64,000 nucleotides of DNA from positions 186,001 to 250,000 of the forward strand of contig JAFKER010000009.1 of assembly GCA_017308595.1 (NCBI GenBank), read 5' to 3'. Positions 7,917 to 17,814 of the stretch are shown here, piece by piece. The position numbers were made by a program, and so were the translations under genes. How positions within the stretch are numbered: the first letter of the stretch is position 1; each line of letters opens with the position of its first letter. A model generated the notes under the pieces. It searched no databases, had not been told where the DNA came from, and saw nothing but the letters and a program-made list of their open reading frames with translations. The DNA comes from Afipia sp. GTDB lineage: Bacteria; Pseudomonadota; Alphaproteobacteria; Rhizobiales; Xanthobacteraceae.

Positions 7917-9173
7917 CTATTCTCGTCCCCGCAGATATTGCTCGAACGGAGAGGCGGCGTGTCCCTCCGTCCTGATGCCCGGATCGAGCGTGTAAAGATC
8001 CTGGGCGCGCCCGAGGCCGCGCAAGGCATAGCGGCCCGTCGAAACGAAATGCCGCTTTCCCGGCGTGCCGAGACCGTCGAGAAACGCCGAGGACACCAGA
8101 AACTCGCATTCGACCGAACGGCACATCGAGGCCATGCGGCTGACTTCGTTGACTGCGGGACCAACCACGGTGAAGTCGAGCCGCTGCTCGCTGCCGATAT
8201 TGCCGTAGAACACCTCGCCGACATGCAGGGCCACATAGGCGGTCGTCGTCGGCCTGCCTTCGGATGCGCGCCGCTCGTTGAGCGTCTCGATGTTCTTGCG
8301 GAATTGATTCTCCGCCCGCAGCGCCGCGCGCCTTGCCGTGGCCATGTCGTCATTGTTGAAAATGGCCAGAACGCCGTCCCCCATCAGCTTGAGGACGTCG
8401 CCGCCCTCGTCATGGATCGCATCGATGGCCGCGCCGGCATAATCGTTGAGGAAGGGGATGAACTCGGCGGGATCGATGGATTCGCCGATGGCGGTCGAGC
8501 CGCGCAGGTCGGAGAACCACAGCACGGCATTGATGCGGTCGGCGACGCCGCGCGAGATGCGCCCGCTCAGAACGCGCTCTGCCGCATCGCGCCCGAGATA
8601 GACATGACCGAGGGTGCGGGCGATGCGGGCATTGGCTGACGATTTCACGGCAAGCCCGAGCAGCGGCACGAGATCGCGCAACGCACTCATCGCTGTGTCA
8701 TCGAAACCATCGGGGCGGCGCATGCAGAAAAGCGAATAGACGCAATCCATTTCGCCGATGATGCTGGAATCGTTGAAGCGATGAACGAATGTCGCGAAAT
8801 GCTTGTGGCCGTCTCCGGCGAGCTTGAGGGTCATCCCGAACCGATCATCGTCGTGACCGATCAGCATTTCGTTCTCGCCGGTCTGCAGCATGGTGTAGAA
8901 AGGCGAGCGCTGCCAGGTTTCCGCGGCCTCGCCTTCGCTGGTCGATCCGTATTCGAAGGTGTCGCTTTCGTTCGATTCGACATCGGTCCAGCGGAAGCCC
9001 TGTCCCTCGAAGATGGGATGCAGCGTGTCGATGAAAACGAGACCGCGCGACAGTTCGAGCCCGGCGGATCGTGTGCGTTCGCAGAACTCGCGCACGAGGT
9101 CGGTTTCGGCAATGCCGGACAGGCCGGCGCCCGCCAGCCAGTTCATGATCTCGAGGCGTGCATTCAGGTCCAT
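7917..9173 (-). CDS. class III adenylate/guanylate cyclase
   Basis: Soluble cyclase of about 418 residues from the ATG at 9173; an upstream in-frame start at 9260 would add 29 residues of weak character. The C-terminal catalytic domain carries WFSDLRGST (first metal Asp) and LKLMGDGVLAIF (second metal Asp), then VALHVGEVFYGNIGSEQRLDFTVVG, typical of class III cyclases. The N-terminal 200 residues look like a sensory region without membrane segments and are not assigned. Product is probably cAMP, but nucleotide specificity was not tested. It converges with the Crp/Fnr gene (14 bp apart). Confidence 0.88.
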   Translation of the reverse strand: MDLNARLEIMNWLAGAGLSGIAETDLVREFCERTRSAGLELSRGLVFIDTLHPIFEGQGFRWTDVESNESDTFEYGSTSEGEAAETWQRSPFYTMLQTGENEMLIGHDDDRFGMTLKLAGDGHKHFATFVHRFNDSSIIGEMDCVYSLFCMRRPDGFDDTAMSALRDLVPLLGLAVKSSANARIARTLGHVYLGRDAAERVLSGRISRGVADRINAVLWFSDLRGSTAIGESIDPAEFIPFLNDYAGAAIDAIHDEGGDVLKLMGDGVLAIFNNDDMATARRAALRAENQFRKNIETLNERRASEGRPTTTAYVALHVGEVFYGNIGSEQRLDFTVVGPAVNEVSRMASMCRSVECEFLVSSAFLDGLGTPGKRHFVSTGRYALRGLGRAQDLYTLDPGIRTEGHAASPFEQYLRGRE

Positions 9174-9264
9174 GAGGGATTCATTGCGCGGGACCGGCCT
9201 CGGCGCAATATCCGGATCGCTCTCTTTCCGGCCCGGATCGCATTTCGGGGTCCGGTGCAAAGAA

Positions 9265-9297
9265 AACGGCCCATCCGTTTTTCCCGGGTGGGCCGTT
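9265..9297 (-). terminator. intrinsic terminator of the sdh operon
   Basis: Stem AACGGCCCA / TGGGCCGTT with the minus-strand transcript continuing TTTTCTTT, just past the sdhB stop. Confidence 0.8.
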
Positions 9298-9320
9298 GAG
9301 ATCGCGGGAAGGCAAGGGGA

Positions 9321-10103
9321 TCAGACCTGCCGTTCGACCATCTTGAGCTTGAGGTCGGCGATGGCTTCCGACGGGTTGAGACCCTTCGGGCACGCCTTGG
9401 CGCAGTTCATGATGGTGTGGCAGCGATAAAGCCGGAAGGGGTCTTCGAGATTGTCCAGACGTTCGCCCGTGGCTTCATCGCGCGAGTCCTTCACCCAGCG
9501 GTCGGCGGCGAGCAGCGCGGCCGGGCCGAGGAAGCGATCGGAATTCCACCAGTAGCTCGGGCAGGAGGTCGAGCAGCAGGCGCAGAGAATGCATTCGTAA
9601 AGGCCGTCGAGCTTGGCGCGGTCTTCCGGCGACTGGCGCCATTCCTTCTGCGGGGTCGCGGTGGTGGTGTGCAGCCACGGCTCGATTGAAGCGTACTGCG
9701 CATAGAAGTTGGTGAGGTCGGGAACGAGGTCCTTCACCACCGGCTGATGCGGCAGCGGATTGACCTTGATCGCGCCGGCATCGACTTCGTCCATGGCGCG
9801 GGTGCAGGCCAGCGTGTTCTGGCCGTCGATGTTCATGGCGCAGGAGCCGCAGACGCCTTCGCGGCAGGAGCGGCGGAAGGTCAGGGTCGGGTCGACGTTG
9901 TTCTTGATCCAGATCAGCGCGTCCAGGATCATCGGCCCGCAATCGGCGGTGTTGACATAGTAGGTGTCGATGCCGGGGTTCTTTCCGTCGTCCGGATTCC
10001 AGCGGTAGATCTTGAACTCGCGCAGTTCGGTCGCGCCTGCGGGCTTCGGCCATTCCTTGCCGCCGCTGATCGTGGAATTCTTCGGCAGTGTAAACTGAAC
10101 CAT
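9321..10103 (-). CDS. sdhB: succinate dehydrogenase iron-sulfur subunit
   Basis: SdhB, 260 residues, carries electrons from the flavin subunit to ubiquinone in complex II. The 2Fe-2S ligands lie in [16 protein letters not shown] plus a later TLACTRA Cys. The C-terminal ferredoxin part has [16 protein letters not shown] and [17 protein letters not shown] for the 4Fe-4S and 3Fe-4S clusters. Last gene of sdhCDAB, 41 bp after sdhA; a terminator follows. Length is normal for the family. Confidence 0.98.
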   Translation of the reverse strand: MVQFTLPKNSTISGGKEWPKPAGATELREFKIYRWNPDDGKNPGIDTYYVNTADCGPMILDALIWIKNNVDPTLTFRRSCREGVCGSCAMNIDGQNTLACTRAMDEVDAGAIKVNPLPHQPVVKDLVPDLTNFYAQYASIEPWLHTTTATPQKEWRQSPEDRAKLDGLYECILCACCSTSCPSYWWNSDRFLGPAALLAADRWVKDSRDEATGERLDNLEDPFRLYRCHTIMNCAKACPKGLNPSEAIADLKLKMVERQV

Positions 10104-10144
10104 GGTCTCGAACCTTCGCTCGTTCGCTTAAGTCTGTGCGGCGA

Positions 10145-11968
10145 TCAGTACACGCGCGCTTTCGGCGGGATGTACTCGACGTCGTTGGTCATCGTGTAGT
10201 TGTGGACCGGGCGGAAATCGAGCGTGGTGTTGCCCTTGCCGTTGATCCACGCCAGCGTGTGCTTCATCCAGTTCTTGTCGTCGCGCTCGGAGAAGTCCTC
10301 GCGCGCATGAGCGCCGCGGCTCTCGGTGCGGTTCGCCGCCGAGTCCATCGTCACCACGGCCTGACCGATCAGGTTGTCGTATTCGAGGGTCTCGATCAGG
10401 TCCGAATTCCACACCAGCGAGCGGTCGGACACGCCGATGTCGCCGATGCCGCCATAGACCTTGTGGATCAGCTCCTGGCCTTCCTTCAGAACGTCGCCGG
10501 TGCGGAACACCGCGCAATTATTCTGCATCACATGCTGCATGTTCTCGCGCAGCTTCGCGGTCGGCGTGCCGCCCGAAGCGTTGCGGAAATGATCGAGCCG
10601 TCCGAGCGACAGTTCCGCCGAATTCGCCGGCAGGTCCGGCTGCGAGGCATTCGGGGTCAGCTTTTCGGCGCAGCGGAGCGCAGCGGCGCGGCCGAACACC
10701 ACGAGATCGATCAGCGAGTTGGAGCCGAGGCGATTCGCGCCATGCACCGACACGCAGGCGGCTTCGCCCACAGCCATCAGGCCCGGCACCACTGCATTGT
10801 CGTCGCCGTTCTTCTTGGTGACGACTTCGCCGTGATAGTTGGTCGGGATGCCGCCCATGTTGTAGTGCACGGTCGGAATCATCGGGATCGGCTCGCGGGT
10901 CACATCGACGCCGGCGAAAATGCGCGCCGACTCGGAAATGCCCGGCAGGCGTTCGTGCAAAATCTTCGGATCGAGATGATCGAGATGAAGATAGATGTGA
11001 TCTTTCTTCTTGCCGACGCCGCGGCCTTCGCGGATTTCGATGGTCATCGCGCGCGAGACCACGTCGCGCGAGGCGAGGTCCTTGGCGGACGGCGCATAGC
11101 GCTCCATGAAGCGCTCGCCTTCGGAATTGACGAGATAACCGCCTTCGCCGCGCGCGCCTTCGGTGACGAGGCAGCCCGAGCCGTAGATGCCGGTCGGGTG
11201 GAACTGGACGAATTCCATGTCCTGCAGCGGCAGGCCCGCGCGCAGCACCATGCCGCCGCCGTCGCCGGTGCAGGTATGTGCTGACGTGCACGACGCATAG
11301 GCGCGGCCGTAGCCGCCGGTGGCGAGAATCGTGGTCTGGCCGCGGAAGCGGTGAATGGTGCCGTCGTCCATCTTCAGCGCGATGACGCCGCGGCAGACGC
11401 CCTGATCGTCCATGATCAGGTCGATGGCGAAGTATTCGATGAAGAATTCAGCCGAGTGGCGCAGCGCCTGCCCGTACATCGTGTGCAGCATGGCGTGGCC
11501 GGTGCGGTCGGCGGCGGCGCAGGTGCGTTGCGCCTGTCCCTTGCCGTAGTCGAGGGTCATGCCGCCGAACGGGCGCTGATAGATCTTGCCGTCTTCGGTG
11601 CGCGAGAACGGCACGCCCCAATGCTCAAGCTCGTAGACCGCTGCAGGCGCGTGGCGCACCATGTATTCGATGGAGTCCTGATCGCCCAGCCAGTCCGACC
11701 CCTTCACGGTGTCGTACATGTGCCAGCGCCAGTCGTCCTTGTGCATGTTGCCGAGCGAGGCGGAGATGCCGCCCTGCGCCGCCACCGTGTGCGAACGGGT
11801 CGGGAAAACCTTGGTGATGCAGGCGGTGCGAAGGCCCGCTTCGGAGCAGCCGACCACCGCGCGCAAGCCCGCGCCGCCAGCGCCGACAACGATCACGTCA
11901 AAGGTATGGTCTTCGATGGGATAGGCAGCGCCGTTGGTTGCGGGTGCGCTCTGGCCGTTGGATGCCAT
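10145..11968 (-). CDS. sdhA: succinate dehydrogenase flavoprotein subunit
   Basis: SdhA, 607 residues, oxidises succinate to fumarate with covalent FAD. Seen: dinucleotide fold [18 protein letters not shown], the FAD-His motif [19 protein letters not shown], catalytic-region [21 protein letters not shown], and [12 protein letters not shown]. It follows sdhD after only 3 bp and precedes sdhB by 41 bp. TCA cycle and respiratory chain, on the cytoplasmic face of the inner membrane. Confidence 0.98.
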   Translation of the reverse strand: MASNGQSAPATNGAAYPIEDHTFDVIVVGAGGAGLRAVVGCSEAGLRTACITKVFPTRSHTVAAQGGISASLGNMHKDDWRWHMYDTVKGSDWLGDQDSIEYMVRHAPAAVYELEHWGVPFSRTEDGKIYQRPFGGMTLDYGKGQAQRTCAAADRTGHAMLHTMYGQALRHSAEFFIEYFAIDLIMDDQGVCRGVIALKMDDGTIHRFRGQTTILATGGYGRAYASCTSAHTCTGDGGGMVLRAGLPLQDMEFVQFHPTGIYGSGCLVTEGARGEGGYLVNSEGERFMERYAPSAKDLASRDVVSRAMTIEIREGRGVGKKKDHIYLHLDHLDPKILHERLPGISESARIFAGVDVTREPIPMIPTVHYNMGGIPTNYHGEVVTKKNGDDNAVVPGLMAVGEAACVSVHGANRLGSNSLIDLVVFGRAAALRCAEKLTPNASQPDLPANSAELSLGRLDHFRNASGGTPTAKLRENMQHVMQNNCAVFRTGDVLKEGQELIHKVYGGIGDIGVSDRSLVWNSDLIETLEYDNLIGQAVVTMDSAANRTESRGAHAREDFSERDDKNWMKHTLAWINGKGNTTLDFRPVHNYTMTNDVEYIPPKARVY

Positions 11969-11971
11969 CGT

Positions 11972-12373
11972 TTAAACTCCCGACGACAGTTTGATGATGG
12001 CGTAGATCGATGCGAGACCGACCGCGGCCGAAAAGAAATTGTTGGCGATGATCGCCGCGAGTTTGGCTTTCTCGTCGGTGACGTAATCTTCCAGCACCAC
12101 CTGCATGCCGATCTTCATGTGCCAGACGCTGGCGATGATGAAGAGGATCATGACCACGGCGACCAGCGGCGAGCCGAGGATGGCGGCGGCACCGGCCTGA
12201 TTGCGGCCGAGCAGCGACAGGATGACGACAATCACCGGAACGAACAGCAGGATCATCGCGATTGCGGTGAGGCGCTGGCGGAAGAAATCCGACGTGCCGT
12301 GATGGGCGGAGCCGAGACCGCGCACGCGCTTGAGCGATGTGCGGATGGAGGCTTTTGAGGTGTCCACGCTCAT
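11972..12373 (-). CDS. sdhD: succinate dehydrogenase membrane anchor subunit
   Basis: SdhD, 133 residues with three membrane segments (AMILLFVPVIVVILSLLG; LVAVVMILFIIASVW; FSAAVGLASIYAIIKL). The His in SVWHMKIGMQVVLEDYV is the expected haem b ligand and the DY pair is the family quinone-site motif. Its start overlaps the sdhC stop by 4 bp. Open frame extends far upstream, but this start is set by the overlap and by family length. Confidence 0.95.
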   Translation of the reverse strand: MSVDTSKASIRTSLKRVRGLGSAHHGTSDFFRQRLTAIAMILLFVPVIVVILSLLGRNQAGAAAILGSPLVAVVMILFIIASVWHMKIGMQVVLEDYVTDEKAKLAAIIANNFFSAAVGLASIYAIIKLSSGV

Positions 12374-12765
12374 CGTCCGCCTCCGACAACATAGGCAAGG
12401 ATCCAGACGACGATCGTCAGGGTAATGGAACCGATCAGGGCGGCGCGGGTGAGCCATTCGCGCTCGGACGGGCCGAAACCGTAGCCGAGATCCCAGATCA
12501 GGTGGCGAATGCCGCCGAGCATGTGGTGCAGCAGCGCCCATGTGTAGCCGAACACGACCACGCGTCCGATCCAGCTCGACGTGAAGGCCTGAATGTTGGC
12601 GTAAGCGCCGGGTCCGGAGGCCGTGGCGATCAGCCACCACGCCATCAAGAGGGTGCCGACATAAAGGGCGACGCCGGTGGCGCGATGAACGATGGACATC
12701 GCCATCGTCAGCGTCCAGCGGTAGGTCATAAAGGGTGAAAGCGGACGGTCGATCCTGGGTGCCAT
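12370..12765 (-). CDS. sdhC: succinate dehydrogenase cytochrome b556 subunit
   Basis: SdhC, 131 residues from MAPRIDRPLSPF. Motif SIVHRATGVALY (quinone site Ser/Arg) and the haem-ligand region LLHHMLGGIRHLIWDLGYG are exact family hallmarks. Three membrane segments. First gene of the sdhCDAB operon; an in-frame start nine codons upstream (12792) is less likely because it adds residues not seen in the family. Confidence 0.96.
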   Translation of the reverse strand: MAPRIDRPLSPFMTYRWTLTMAMSIVHRATGVALYVGTLLMAWWLIATASGPGAYANIQAFTSSWIGRVVVFGYTWALLHHMLGGIRHLIWDLGYGFGPSEREWLTRAALIGSITLTIVVWILAYVVGGGR

Positions 12766-13041
12766 GCGCGACTTTAATGGTTGGCGGCACAAGAACGTGC
12801 CGACTTTTTATGCGGGATCGGGTTATTAGAGGGCTTCTATTTACGGAGAAGGGGGAACGAGCGCAACGCAGAATTGATGTAGCATTGAACTTATAATCAG
12901 TTCTTTGAGTGCGACTTAGCCCTTCTGGCATACAGATTTTTTGTATACCAAGAGAAGCAAGTTCTTCTGCTGAAGCTTGATTCAGCACCTGCCCTGGAAA
13001 CGGAACGAAATGACAAAGCAACCCGGCTTTTGGGGCGCGGC
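12766..13041. other. sdh / TauE divergent intergenic region
   Basis: About 276 bp carrying promoters for sdhCDAB (leftward) and the permease (rightward). An imperfect palindrome GGCATACAG-ATTTT-TTGTATACC occupies 12927-12949 and is a candidate operator; I cannot name a regulator. No gene seen. Confidence 0.5.
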
Positions 13042-13902
13042 ATGATCGCGGGTCTTCATCTCTCCCAACTGATTGAACTCGCTGTGCTCTTGGTGGCGAC
13101 CGGGGCGCTGGCGGGGTTTCTTGCGGGCATTTTCGGGATCGGCGGCGGCGCCGTGCTGGTGCCGGTGCTCTACGAATGTTTCCGCCTTGCCGGTGTGCCC
13201 ATCGATGCGCTGATGCCGCTGTGCATCGGGACATCGCTGGCGATCATCATTCCGACCTCGATCCGCTCATGGCAGGCCCACCACAAGCGTGGGAGCGTCG
13301 ACATGGAGATCCTGAAAAAGTGGGCGTTGCCGGTTCTGATCGGCGTGATCGCCGGCAGCGTGATCGCGCGCTACGCGCCGGAGCGTCTGTTCAAATATGT
13401 GTTCGTCGGTGTCGCATGGTCGGCAGCGGCGCGGCTGCTGCTCGGCAAGGAGAACTGGCGGCTGGGCGATGAGATGCCGCAGGGCTTTTTCATGCGCGCC
13501 TACGGATTTTTCATCGGCCTGCTCTCGACGCTGATGGGGATCGGCGGCGGGCTGTTCTCAAATCTGTTGATGACGTTCTACGGGCGCCCGATCCATCAGG
13601 CGATCGGCACATCCGCCGGCCTCGCGGTGCTGATCTCGATTCCCGGCGCGCTCGGTTACATCTATGCGGGCTGGCCTGCGGCGTCGCGCTTTCCGGATGT
13701 CGCCGCGCTGCAATTGCCGTTCGCGGTCGGGTACATCTCGCTCATCGGCGCGCTGCTGGTGATGCCGACGAGTTTACTGATCGCCCCGCTCGGCGTGCGC
13801 GTCGCGCATCTGCTCACCAAGCGCAAACTCGAAATCGCGTTCGGGCTTTATCTGCTGATCGTGTCGTCGCGCTTCGTCGTGAGTCTGGCGACCGGATATT
13901 GA
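13042..13902 (+). CDS. TauE/SafE-family sulfite/anion exporter permease
   Basis: About 286 residues with eight or so membrane segments. The two-fold repeat typical of the family is visible: LAGIFGIGGGAVLVPVLY in the first half and LLSTLMGIGGGLFSNLLM in the second, each followed by an AxGTS-type motif (CIGTSLAIIIPTS; AIGTSAGLAVLIS). Members move sulfite, sulfoacetate or other organosulfur anions; the substrate here is unknown. ATG at 13042 chosen over a TTG at 13030. The Rap1a-like gene follows 19 bp downstream. Confidence 0.9.
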   Translation: MIAGLHLSQLIELAVLLVATGALAGFLAGIFGIGGGAVLVPVLYECFRLAGVPIDALMPLCIGTSLAIIIPTSIRSWQAHHKRGSVDMEILKKWALPVLIGVIAGSVIARYAPERLFKYVFVGVAWSAAARLLLGKENWRLGDEMPQGFFMRAYGFFIGLLSTLMGIGGGLFSNLLMTFYGRPIHQAIGTSAGLAVLISIPGALGYIYAGWPAASRFPDVAALQLPFAVGYISLIGALLVMPTSLLIAPLGVRVAHLLTKRKLEIAFGLYLLIVSSRFVVSLATGY

Positions 13903-13921
13903 GCCACGGAAAGCGATAACG

Positions 13922-14281
13922 ATGAAGAGATCGATATTGTCGGTTTGTTTCCTGGCGCTTGCGGCGATTCCTGCTGTCGCCTCCGACGTGCGCTTGGACA
14001 GCTATCGCAATCCCAAAAATGAGTCGTTTCGGAACTTCAATCAGCTTTATCTGGATGGCGTGAAGAGCGGCCTGATGGCCTACAATGCGCGGATAAAAAG
14101 CCAGGGCGGACAACAGGCGTTTTGCATGCCCGCCAATCTCGTTCTGACCGTCGAGCAGGCTGAGGACATCATGCTTCGCCGGGCCGACAAGACGGCTGCG
14201 AAGGGAGACATGCTGGTTTCCATTCTGCTGCTGGCGGGACTGCGGGATACGTATCCGTGCGAAAAACCTGAGTCCCGATAG
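13922..14281 (+). CDS. secreted Rap1a/Tai-like domain protein
   Basis: A 119-residue protein with a signal peptide (ILSVCFLALAAIPAVAS). The mature part resembles the Rap1a/Tai immunity domain: YLDGVKSGLMAYNA, then FCMPANLVLTVEQAEDIM and a C-terminal LLAGLRDTYPC, with two Cys likely forming a disulfide. In type VI secretion loci such proteins neutralise Tae4-type amidases, but there is no effector or secretion gene nearby, and many chromosomal members have no known partner. Family call is moderate; an immunity role is not supported by context. Confidence 0.65.
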   Translation: MKRSILSVCFLALAAIPAVASDVRLDSYRNPKNESFRNFNQLYLDGVKSGLMAYNARIKSQGGQQAFCMPANLVLTVEQAEDIMLRRADKTAAKGDMLVSILLLAGLRDTYPCEKPESR

Positions 14282-14323
14282 ACGGCTTATTGGAGCCTGC
14301 TCGCGGTCGGCGGAAGACGGCGG

Positions 14324-15850
14324 CTATTTCTTGTAAATATCCTTGTAGCTCTCCCGCAGCACGTTCTTCTGCACCTTGCCCATGGTGTTGCGCGGCAGGT
14401 CATCGACGAAGATCACGCGTTTCGGCATCTTGAATTTCGCCAGCCGTCCGTCGAGCGCGTGCAGCACTTGCGCTTCATCGAGCGGCGTTTTCCTGTCGCC
14501 GACCACAACCGCCGTGACGCCTTCGCCGAAGTCCGCGTGGGGCACGCCGATCACCGCGCTCTCCACGACGCCCGCAATGGCGTCGATCTCGTTTTCGACT
14601 TCCTTCGGATAGACGTTGAAGCCCCCGGAGATCACGAGATCCTTGCCGCGCCCGATGATATGGACATAGCCGCGCTCATCGATCTTGCCGAGATCGCCGG
14701 TGATGAAGAAGCCGTCGGCGCGCAGCTCTTCCTTGGTCTTCTCCGGCATCCGCCAGTAGCCCTTGAACACGTTCGGGCCCTTCACCTCGATCATGCCGAT
14801 GGTGTCGCGCGCCAATTCCTTGCCGGTTTCCGGATCGGTAACGCGCACGGAGACGCCCGGCAATGGAAAACCAACTGCGCCCGGCACACGGTCGCCGTCG
14901 TAAGGGTTCGACGTGTTCATGTTGGTTTCGGTCATGCCGTAGCGCTCGAGCACGGCGTGTCCGGTGCGCGCGCTCCACTCGCGGTGGGTTTCCGCGAGCA
15001 GCGGCGCGGAGCCCGACACGAACAGCCGCATATGTTTTGTCGAATCTTTCGACAGGTTCGGCGACTGTAACAGGCGTGTGTAGAATGTCGGCACACCCAT
15101 CATCACCGTGGCGCGGTTCATCAGCTTGATCATGAGTTCAGGATCGAGCTTCGGCAGGAAGATCATCGCCGCGCGCGAGAACAGCGTGACGTTGCTCGCC
15201 ACGAACAAACCATGGGTATGATAGATCGGCAGTGCGTGGATCAGCACGTCGTCTTTGGTGAAGCGCCAGTATTCGACAAGGCTCAGCGAGTTCGAGGCGA
15301 GATTGTCGTGGGTCAGCATCGCGCCCTTGGAGCGGCCGGTGGTGCCCGATGTGTAGAGAATGGCGGCGAGATCGTCGCCCGCGCGCGGCACGGTGGTGAA
15401 ATCCGTGCTTGTATTCGCCGCTGCGTCGCTCAGCGATCCCTTGCCGTCGCTATCGAGGGTTTCGACTCTGGCATGGACCTTGGCCGCGAGCGCGGTGATG
15501 CCGTCCGCCTTCGATGGATCGCAGACGATCAATGACGGCTCGGCATCGCCGATGAAGTAATCCAGTTCGTTGAGTGTGTAGGCGGTGTTGAGCGGCAGAT
15601 AGACCGCGCCCGCGCGCACCGTCGCCAGATACAGCACCAGCGCCTCGACCGACTTCTCGGTTTGCGCTGCAACACGGTCGCCCGGTTTGACCCCGCGCGC
15701 CACGATTACATTCGCGACACGCCCCGACAGCGCGATCAGATCGCCATAGCTGATGCGCGTGCCGTCGGCCTTTTCGATGGCGAGACGGCTGGTGTCGTTA
15801 AGCCCGTCGAACAGGCGGGAAAACAGGTTGGCGTTCGCGGCAGTGTTCAT
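14324..15850 (-). CDS. matB: malonyl-CoA synthetase
   Basis: MatB, 508 residues, makes malonyl-CoA (or methylmalonyl-CoA) from the free acid, ATP and CoA. ANL-superfamily signatures: LYTSGTTGRSKGAMLTH, YGMTETNMNTSNPYDGDRVPG, GDLGKIDERGYVHIIGRGKDL and the C-terminal catalytic Lys in NTMGKVQKNVLRE. From memory it closely resembles the R. palustris MatB. The start at 15850 (MNTAANANLFSRLF) fits the family; the open frame continues upstream into non-homologous sequence. It is divergent from the SDR gene (81 bp). Confidence 0.93.
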   Translation of the reverse strand: MNTAANANLFSRLFDGLNDTSRLAIEKADGTRISYGDLIALSGRVANVIVARGVKPGDRVAAQTEKSVEALVLYLATVRAGAVYLPLNTAYTLNELDYFIGDAEPSLIVCDPSKADGITALAAKVHARVETLDSDGKGSLSDAAANTSTDFTTVPRAGDDLAAILYTSGTTGRSKGAMLTHDNLASNSLSLVEYWRFTKDDVLIHALPIYHTHGLFVASNVTLFSRAAMIFLPKLDPELMIKLMNRATVMMGVPTFYTRLLQSPNLSKDSTKHMRLFVSGSAPLLAETHREWSARTGHAVLERYGMTETNMNTSNPYDGDRVPGAVGFPLPGVSVRVTDPETGKELARDTIGMIEVKGPNVFKGYWRMPEKTKEELRADGFFITGDLGKIDERGYVHIIGRGKDLVISGGFNVYPKEVENEIDAIAGVVESAVIGVPHADFGEGVTAVVVGDRKTPLDEAQVLHALDGRLAKFKMPKRVIFVDDLPRNTMGKVQKNVLRESYKDIYKK

Positions 15851-15931
15851 GCAACATTCCAGTCGGGAGATCGGATTTTTCCGATTTTGACTACACCAAA
15901 ACCAACACTCGCAGCAACGGAGACAACCGGC

Positions 15932-16687
15932 ATGAGCAATAACAAGAAACGTGTGGCCTGGATCACGGGCGGTGGAAGCGGCATCGGTCTCGCCGGTGCG
16001 CAGGAGCTGGCCAGGGAAGGATGGACTGTCGTGATCTCGGGCCGCCGCAAGGATGTGCTCGACGAGGCGGCCGCCGGTATCGCCAAGGACGGCGGCAAGG
16101 TCGAAGCCATGGTGCTCGATGTCTCGAGCGCAACGGATGCGGAGAAGGTCGCGAAGGAGATCGTCGCGAAGCATGGCCGCATCGATCTTCTGGTCAACAG
16201 CGCGGGCGTCAATGTGCCGAAGCGCAGCTGGGACGACATCACCACCGAGGGCTGGGACAAGCTGGTCGATATCAACCTGTCCGGCGTGATGTATTGCATG
16301 CGCGCCGTGCTGCCTGCGATGCGCGCGCAGAAGGACGGTGTCATCATCAATGTCGCATCATGGGCAGGGCGTCATGTCTCGAAAATGACGGGGCCTGCCT
16401 ACACCACCACCAAGCACGCGGTGCTGGCGCTGACCCATTCGTTCAACATGGACGAATTCAAGAACGGCTTGCGCGCGACGTGCCTGTCGCCCGGCGAAGT
16501 GGCGACGCCGATCCTGAAGCTCCGTCCCGTTCCGCCGAGCGCGGAAGACATGGCAAAGATGCTGCAGCCGGAAGATCTCGGGCGCACAATTGCGTTCGTT
16601 GCCAGTATGCCGCCGCACGCATGTATCAACGAAATCCTGATCTCGCCGACGCACAACCGCAGCTTTGTGACGCCGACGCTGTTGTAA
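15932..16687 (+). CDS. SDR-family oxidoreductase
   Basis: Classical short-chain dehydrogenase/reductase, 251 residues. NAD(P)-binding TGGGSGIG near the N-terminus, LVNSAGVN, catalytic Ser in INVASWAGR and the Tyr-x3-Lys pair in GPAYTTTKHA. A GGAG ribosome site precedes MSNNKKRVAW. The ending HACINEILISPTHNRSF is common in SDRs next to fatty-acid genes. Divergent from matB, so a role in acyl metabolism is possible but unproven. Confidence 0.9.
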   Translation: MSNNKKRVAWITGGGSGIGLAGAQELAREGWTVVISGRRKDVLDEAAAGIAKDGGKVEAMVLDVSSATDAEKVAKEIVAKHGRIDLLVNSAGVNVPKRSWDDITTEGWDKLVDINLSGVMYCMRAVLPAMRAQKDGVIINVASWAGRHVSKMTGPAYTTTKHAVLALTHSFNMDEFKNGLRATCLSPGEVATPILKLRPVPPSAEDMAKMLQPEDLGRTIAFVASMPPHACINEILISPTHNRSFVTPTLL

Positions 16688-17036
16688 GTTTTTACTGTGA
16701 GCAAAAGCATTTGAACGAGTGGTCGTCCCGGCAAGCGAAGCGCAAGCCGGGACCCATCAGCCCTGTCGGAATCATTGAAGCGCGATTTCAACCGTCATGC
16801 TTTTAGCAGGCGGCTCGGTGGTTATGGGTCCCGGCCTGCGCCGGGACGACCCGCGTACTTTGTTCGTCCACGTCGCTGTCGCGGAAAAGTTTCAATCTTC
16901 CGAAAATATATTCCTGAAACGCGTAGCCAAAGCCGCCGTAGCTCAGGCATCGACGGCGCGATGATCTGCATCCATGGGCGCCGCCGTCTGTTCCACCGGA
17001 TGGCCGATGGAACTTTCAATCATCGGGAGACGTCAT
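16688..17036. other. intergenic region with a dispersed repeat
   Basis: 349 bp between the SDR and fasciclin genes. Mostly taken up by the 129-bp palindromic repeat at 16722-16850. The rest (16851-17036) shows no gene; it should hold the fasciclin promoter. Confidence 0.6.
16722..16850. repeat. dispersed palindromic repeat, GTCGTCCCGG ends (copy 1)
   Basis: Ends are inverted: GTCGTCCCGGC at the left and CCGGGACGAC at the right, with internal inverted parts 'caagccgggacccat' and 'atgggtcccggcctg'. A second copy of similar size is at 19311. Looks like a small non-coding mobile repeat (MITE-like), with no open frame. Confidence 0.75.
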
Positions 17037-17621
17037 ATGCTCAAGCTCACTTCAACCCGCATCGCCCTGTTGTCCGCCGCCGCGATCGGTGCGCTGGCAC
17101 TCACTGCGCCTGTTCAGGCACAGGACAAGATGATGAAAAGCGAAATGTCCGGTCAGAAGACCGTAATGGTCGGCGGCGCGCCGATGTATCCATCGAAGAA
17201 CATCGTCGAGAATGCCGTGAACTCGAAGGACCACACCACGCTGGTTGCCGCGGTGAAGGCCGCAGGTCTTGTCGACACCCTTGCGAGCAAGGGACCTTTC
17301 ACCGTGTTCGCGCCGACCAACGCAGCGTTCGGCAAGCTGCCCGCCGGCACTGTCGACAACCTTGTGAAGCCGGAGAACAAGGCGACGCTGACCAAGATCC
17401 TCACTTACCATGTGGTGCCGGGCAAGCTGAATGCGGCCGATCTTACCGACGGCAAGAAGCTCAAGACGGTCGAAGGCGAGATGCTGACCGTGAAACTCGA
17501 CGGCAAGAAGGTCTGGATCGTCGATGCCAAGGGCGGCACCTCGGCGGTCACCATTCCTGACGTCAACCAGTCGAACGGCGTGATTCATGTCGTCGATACG
17601 GTGTTGATGCCGGCCAGCTGA
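17037..17621 (+). CDS. secreted fasciclin-domain protein
   Basis: A 194-residue exported protein: signal peptide ending ALTAPVQAQ, a short linker, then one fasciclin (FAS1) domain with H1 motif GPFTVFAPTNAAFGKLP and H2 region ILTYHVVPGKLNA, finishing IHVVDTVLMP. FAS1 proteins take part in adhesion or cell-surface interactions. A GGGAG ribosome site and the signal peptide fix the start at 17037. A strong terminator follows. Confidence 0.93.
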   Translation: MLKLTSTRIALLSAAAIGALALTAPVQAQDKMMKSEMSGQKTVMVGGAPMYPSKNIVENAVNSKDHTTLVAAVKAAGLVDTLASKGPFTVFAPTNAAFGKLPAGTVDNLVKPENKATLTKILTYHVVPGKLNAADLTDGKKLKTVEGEMLTVKLDGKKVWIVDAKGGTSAVTIPDVNQSNGVIHVVDTVLMPAS

Positions 17622-17662
17622 TCGGCCCGCAGACCGCAAGTCCCACGGAATGCGAGACGAAT

Positions 17663-17690
17663 GCGAGCCGGGGCAACCCGGCTCGCGTTT
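17663..17690 (+). terminator. intrinsic terminator after fasciclin gene
   Basis: Perfect stem GCGAGCCGGG / CCCGGCTCGC with loop GCAA, followed by GTTTTCG on the plus strand. Confidence 0.8.
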
Positions 17691-17814
17691 TCGTGATAAT
17701 CTTCCGCGGCGTTTGATCGCCGGTATCCGGCTGTGAATTTTTCGGCGAAGCGCCGTAACAAGGACTAAACTGCATCCGTAAGGTGTTGGTGACGTCGTGA
17801 AACCGGAAACGCTC

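Noticed and set aside
13922-14281. A type VI secretion immunity locus
   Set aside because: Only a Rap1a/Tai-like domain is present; there is no effector amidase or secretion gene in the window.
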